This document shows, piece after piece, positions 5,120-7,314 of a DNA stretch of 7,314 nucleotides. This stretch comes from Lachnospiraceae bacterium UBA3645 (GTDB lineage Bacteria > Bacillota > Clostridia > Lachnospirales > Lachnospiraceae), in the NCBI GenBank assembly GCA_002373555.1, contig DFKM01000233.1, forward strand, positions 1 to 7,314. Reading direction: 5' to 3'. A program made the translations under genes and the position numbers. Under the pieces are notes generated by a model. The model saw nothing but the letters and a program-made list of their open reading frames with translations, made no database searches and had not been told where the DNA came from. Position 1 is the stretch's first letter. Each line of letters opens with the position of its first letter.

Positions 5120-6105
5120 CCGTCGCCGATGAATTCGCTGCCCGCGCCGCCGGCGTGGAAGGTCAGATCGATGCGGTTCCACGCACCGCCGGTCACCGAG
5201 AATTCCACCAGCTGCCAGCCGCCTTCTTCGGTATAGAACTTGTTCCAGGCATGATATACATCATTCGGCGAGACATAGCCGAAAATGATCTGGGTGGGGA
5301 TGCCCTGGCTGCGGAGCATCGCCGCCGCCAGGCTGGCGTAGTCGAAGCAGATGCCCTTCTTCGTGGTCAGTGTATCATCCGGGACCGGCAGGTAACCGGA
5401 CTTGACGGTGGCCGCTTTTTCCTGATCGTAGGTCACGCTACCCGCGATATATTCATAAACACTGGTGATGAAATCGGCCTTGCTCGCCGAACCTTCCGCC
5501 AGCGTGCCGGCAAACTGCACACATTCCGAGTTTTCCGTATAATCCGTGTACTGGTTCGGCCGCAGGAACGGGTCGAACGGATCACCGATCGCCACCTGCG
5601 CCTCGCATTTGTACAGCTCGGCGTATTTCTTGTCCGTGATATTCTTCATGACACGGAAAATGTAATGACCATCGCCGCTCTGCAGCGGGAAGATCTGATC
5701 CTTGCCCGTAACGACAGAATAGGTGATGGTGTTATCATCCTTGATGACCTGGAATTTGATCTTCGTGTCTGTCGGCTGGCAGTGGATGGCGACATAGCCT
5801 TCGTTCACGGAAGACATATCTACCTGCACCTCGTCATTGCCCTCCGCAGCACTGCTGTCGAAGACGGAATTTCGGAATTCCGGCGTCCAGGAGCCGCCGG
5901 TACTGCCTGCGGGTGAGGATCTTGCGACCGCCGCCGCGGCGACTTGCGTGCCGGCGGCTGATTCGGCGGCCGTTTCTTTCGGAACATATTTATCCGGCTC
6001 CTCGTTCACATCGCTGCCGCCGCAGGAACACAGTAAAAAAGCAGTCACCACAAACAGGGCTGCAAGAACATTCATTTTCAAATGCTTTTTCACTGTGTGT
6101 TTCAT
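5089..6105 (-). CDS. Transglutaminase-like surface lipoprotein (338 aa)
   Basis: A signal peptide with a charged start and a hydrophobic core (about 12-25) ends in LCSC, placing the lipid-modified cysteine at residue 28. An Ala/Ser/Gly-rich linker (about 40-72) follows, then a beta-rich domain (about 95-170) and a transglutaminase-like core (about 205-315). The core shows TTKKGICFDYASLAAAMLR (247-265) with the nucleophile Cys253, and HAWNKFY (285-291) with His285. The usual Asp after the following Trp is replaced by Glu301 (WQLVEF), and Asp313 in WNRIDLTF is another candidate third residue. The fold could act as a peptidase, cross-linker or non-catalytic binder of peptides outside the membrane. 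It is the first gene of the pilus operon. The start has only a distant GGAG (16 bases), so translation may be weak; an in-frame stop upstream excludes a much longer form. Confidence 0.88.
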   Translation of the reverse strand: MKHTVKKHLKMNVLAALFVVTAFLLCSCGGSDVNEEPDKYVPKETAAESAAGTQVAAAAVARSSPAGSTGGSWTPEFRNSVFDSSAAEGNDEVQVDMSSVNEGYVAIHCQPTDTKIKFQVIKDDNTITYSVVTGKDQIFPLQSGDGHYIFRVMKNITDKKYAELYKCEAQVAIGDPFDPFLRPNQYTDYTENSECVQFAGTLAEGSASKADFITSVYEYIAGSVTYDQEKAATVKSGYLPVPDDTLTTKKGICFDYASLAAAMLRSQGIPTQIIFGYVSPNDVYHAWNKFYTEEGGWQLVEFSVTGGAWNRIDLTFHAGGAGSEFIGDGSNYLEANVF

Positions 6106-6140
6106 TCCCGGTATCTGTGCGCTCCTCTCACGTCATGTTT

Positions 6141-6149
6141 AGAATAGCA
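6141..6149 (-). promoter_or_regulatory. Extended -10 promoter candidate for the pilus operon
   Basis: On the minus strand TGC-TATTCT forms an extended -10 element that would start transcription near 6134, about 29 bases before the lipoprotein ATG. No good -35 box is visible at the right distance, which is tolerated by extended -10 promoters. The surrounding DNA is clearly richer in A and T than the coding region. It is the best candidate for the head of the eight-gene leftward operon. Confidence 0.4.
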
Positions 6150-6402
6150 TATTTCTACTGTTTACGCTATGAATTTTATCGTCTGCACCAAAAAGCTTTT
6201 TCTCAGAAATCATGGTATCCCGACTCGCCGGGAACATCCTGGACAGCCGATAACCACGCTTCCCTGTCAATGTTTGAAAAGCCATGCCTGAAAAAGACAT
6301 TATCTGTCAATCACTTTTCGTCTGATATTTTGCTACGGATAGTTTGTGGACATTTCTTAGCCGAAACGATAAGCTTCTTTCACAGGCCTGAGCAATTCCA
6401 AA
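6150..6402. other. Gene-free divergent spacer with small palindromes
   Basis: No convincing coding sequence on either strand. It holds a perfect 12-bp palindrome AAAAAGCTTTTT (6190-6201), a small hairpin with arms TCCCG and CGGGA (6218-6233), and the 8-bp palindrome CAGGCCTG (6383-6390). GTATCCCGA at 6215-6223 is identical to the start of the second unit of the 73-bp array, but the similarity does not extend further. No transposon ends or RNA genes are recognised. Confidence 0.5.
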
Positions 6403-6435
6403 CCGGTAGAATATACCGGCATTTTATGTTATCAT
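6403..6435 (+). promoter_or_regulatory. Candidate promoter with dyad for the Rpn-family gene
   Basis: TATCAT (6430-6435) matches five of six bases of a -10 box, giving a start near 6442 and a 25-base leader. The corresponding -35 position, TAGAAT (6407-6412), is weak and lies inside a perfect 6-bp dyad, CCGGTA and TACCGG around five bases (6403-6419). A protein bound there would cover the -35 region, so the dyad may be an operator. This is inferred from position only. Confidence 0.35.
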
Positions 6436-6466
6436 GAAATAGTCGGTATTGTTGAAAGGAGAATCT

Positions 6467-7314
6467 ATGCCGACAGCCAACAGAGAATACAAAGACCGTC
6501 TGTTCAGCTTCCTGTTCGGTCAGGAAGACCATAAAGACTGGACGCTCAGCCTGTATAATGCCGTCAACCAAACCAGCTACACAGATCCGGACGCACTGAC
6601 GATCAACACGATCCGTCAGATCCTGTATCTCGGAATGCATAATGATATTTCATTTCTGCTCGCCGGGGACATCAATCTTTATGAACAGCAGTCAACAGTC
6701 TCACCAAATATACCGCTTCGTATGCTCGAATATCTGGGTAATCTGTACGAGCGATATATCCAGGAAAATGAACTCAACAAATATGGACGAACGCTGATCA
6801 GGCTGCCCGTACCACGGCTTATCATTTTTTACAATGGATCAGACAGTTTACCGGAGGAATCCACTCTGCGTCTCAGCGATTCTTTCACTGATGCCACCGA
6901 TGCTGATGTCGAGGTTCGTGTTCATATGCTGAATATAAACGCCGGCAAGAATAAGCGACTGAAAGAAGCCTGTCAACCCTTGCTTGAGTATTGCTGGTTA
7001 GTGGACTCGATCAGAGAAAGAAGAAAGGCAATGAATCTGTCGGACGCGATCGATGCTTCTCTTCGTGAAATGCCGGATTCCTTCACGATCAAGCCGTTCC
7101 TTATAGTCCATCAAGCGGAGGTGATAGGAATGCTCGAAACTGAATATGACGAAAAAAAGACCATGGAGCTGTTCCGTAAAGAAGGCTGGACGGAGGGGCA
7201 TACTGAAGGCAGACAGGAGGGGCTCGCTGAAGGCAGGCAGGAGGGGCTCGCTGAAGGCAGACAGGAGGGGCTCGCTGAAGGCAGACAGGAGGGGCTCGCT
7301 GAAGGCAGGCAGGA
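6467..7314 (+). CDS. Rpn family PD-(D/E)XK nuclease / putative transposase (cut by window edge)
   Basis: The 282 codons present match the Rpn / PD-(D/E)XK transposase-like family common in gut Bacillota, whose best-studied members (E. coli RpnA) are DNA endonucleases that promote recombination. Family landmarks are NREYKDRLFSFLFG (5-18), MHNDISFLL (57-65), LYEQQSTVSPNIPLRMLEYL (71-90), IRLPVPRLIIFYNG (111-124) and LRLSDSF (134-140). The probable active-site set is Asp60, Glu73 and Gln75, with Gln in place of the usual Lys. The C-terminal end (about 245 on) is a run of EGRQEGLA octads that continues past the window. AAAGGAG lies five bases before the ATG. It is divergent from the pilus operon and has an isolated promoter. 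The true end is unknown, and whether it is mobile is not shown: no inverted repeats or target duplications are visible. Confidence 0.88.
   Translation, partial: MPTANREYKDRLFSFLFGQEDHKDWTLSLYNAVNQTSYTDPDALTINTIRQILYLGMHNDISFLLAGDINLYEQQSTVSPNIPLRMLEYLGNLYERYIQENELNKYGRTLIRLPVPRLIIFYNGSDSLPEESTLRLSDSFTDATDADVEVRVHMLNINAGKNKRLKEACQPLLEYCWLVDSIRERRKAMNLSDAIDASLREMPDSFTIKPFLIVHQAEVIGMLETEYDEKKTMELFRKEGWTEGHTEGRQEGLAEGRQEGLAEGRQEGLAEGRQEGLAEGRQ
7205..7314 (+). repeat. 24-bp in-frame tandem repeat (EGRQEGLA octads)
   Basis: GAAGGC recurs at 7205, 7229, 7253, 7277 and 7301, giving four full 24-base units and a fifth cut by the window edge. Apart from AGA/AGG changes at the arginine codon, the units are identical at the DNA level. 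The period is a multiple of three, so copy-number change keeps the frame. The encoded octad EGRQEGLA would form a charged, probably helical tail at the C-terminus of the Rpn-family protein. Confidence 0.95.

Noticed and set aside
3795..5132. Long plus-strand reading frame of 445 residues opposite pilC
   Set aside because: It is a shadow of pilC and the neighbouring gene; the composition (His, Arg, Gln rich) is typical of antisense translation.
6215..6223. Extra copy of the 73-bp repeat in the divergent spacer
   Set aside because: Only nine bases match (GTATCCCGA) and the rest of the unit is missing, so chance is sufficient.
6150..6402. Small transposon or MITE next to the Rpn-family gene
   Set aside because: No long terminal inverted repeats or flanking duplications could be found; only short palindromes are present.

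Overview
The window looks like part of a Bacillota genome, most likely a gut-type member of the Clostridia. The reasons are strong GAGG/GGAG ribosome binding sites, a compact type IV pilus / type II secretion-like gene set with a DUF4860-type protein, a transglutaminase-like lipoprotein, and an Rpn/PD-(D/E)XK transposase-family gene ending in Glu-Gly-Arg repeats. The genus cannot be fixed from the sequence alone.

Layout, left to right: (1) 1-274, minus strand: the first 91 codons of glnS (glutaminyl-tRNA synthetase), running off the left edge. (2) 275-802: a gene-free stretch with a short dyad near the glnS start, about 3.5 copies of a 73-bp tandem repeat with a conserved internal inverted repeat, a candidate leftward promoter, a REP-like palindrome and two hairpins just past the end of the next operon. 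(3) 803-6105, all minus strand: eight closely spaced genes. In transcription order they are a transglutaminase-like lipoprotein, pilC (inner-membrane platform protein), a 106-aa membrane-anchored pilin-like protein, a DUF4860-type protein, two further single-pass pilin-like proteins, pilT (retraction-type ATPase) and a free-standing Hpt phosphotransfer protein. Junctions range from a 4-bp overlap to gaps of 88 bp. (4) 6106-6466: a gene-free divergent promoter region. (5) 6467-7314, plus strand: an Rpn-family nuclease/transposase-like gene, running off the right edge inside a 24-bp tandem repeat.

The central block reads as one envelope-appendage module: PilC and PilT would form the membrane motor, the four small one-pass proteins would be filament or accessory subunits, and the Hpt protein could connect the machine to a phosphorelay. 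The extension ATPase (PilB/GspE), the prepilin peptidase and a canonical major pilin are not in this window. They must be elsewhere, or the system is reduced. The less ordinary observations are the 73-bp repeat array in the putative glnS leader, a 34-bp duplication covering the stop codon of the lipoprotein gene, related GC-rich hairpins in front of pilT and pilC, and the very uniform repeat tract in the Rpn gene.
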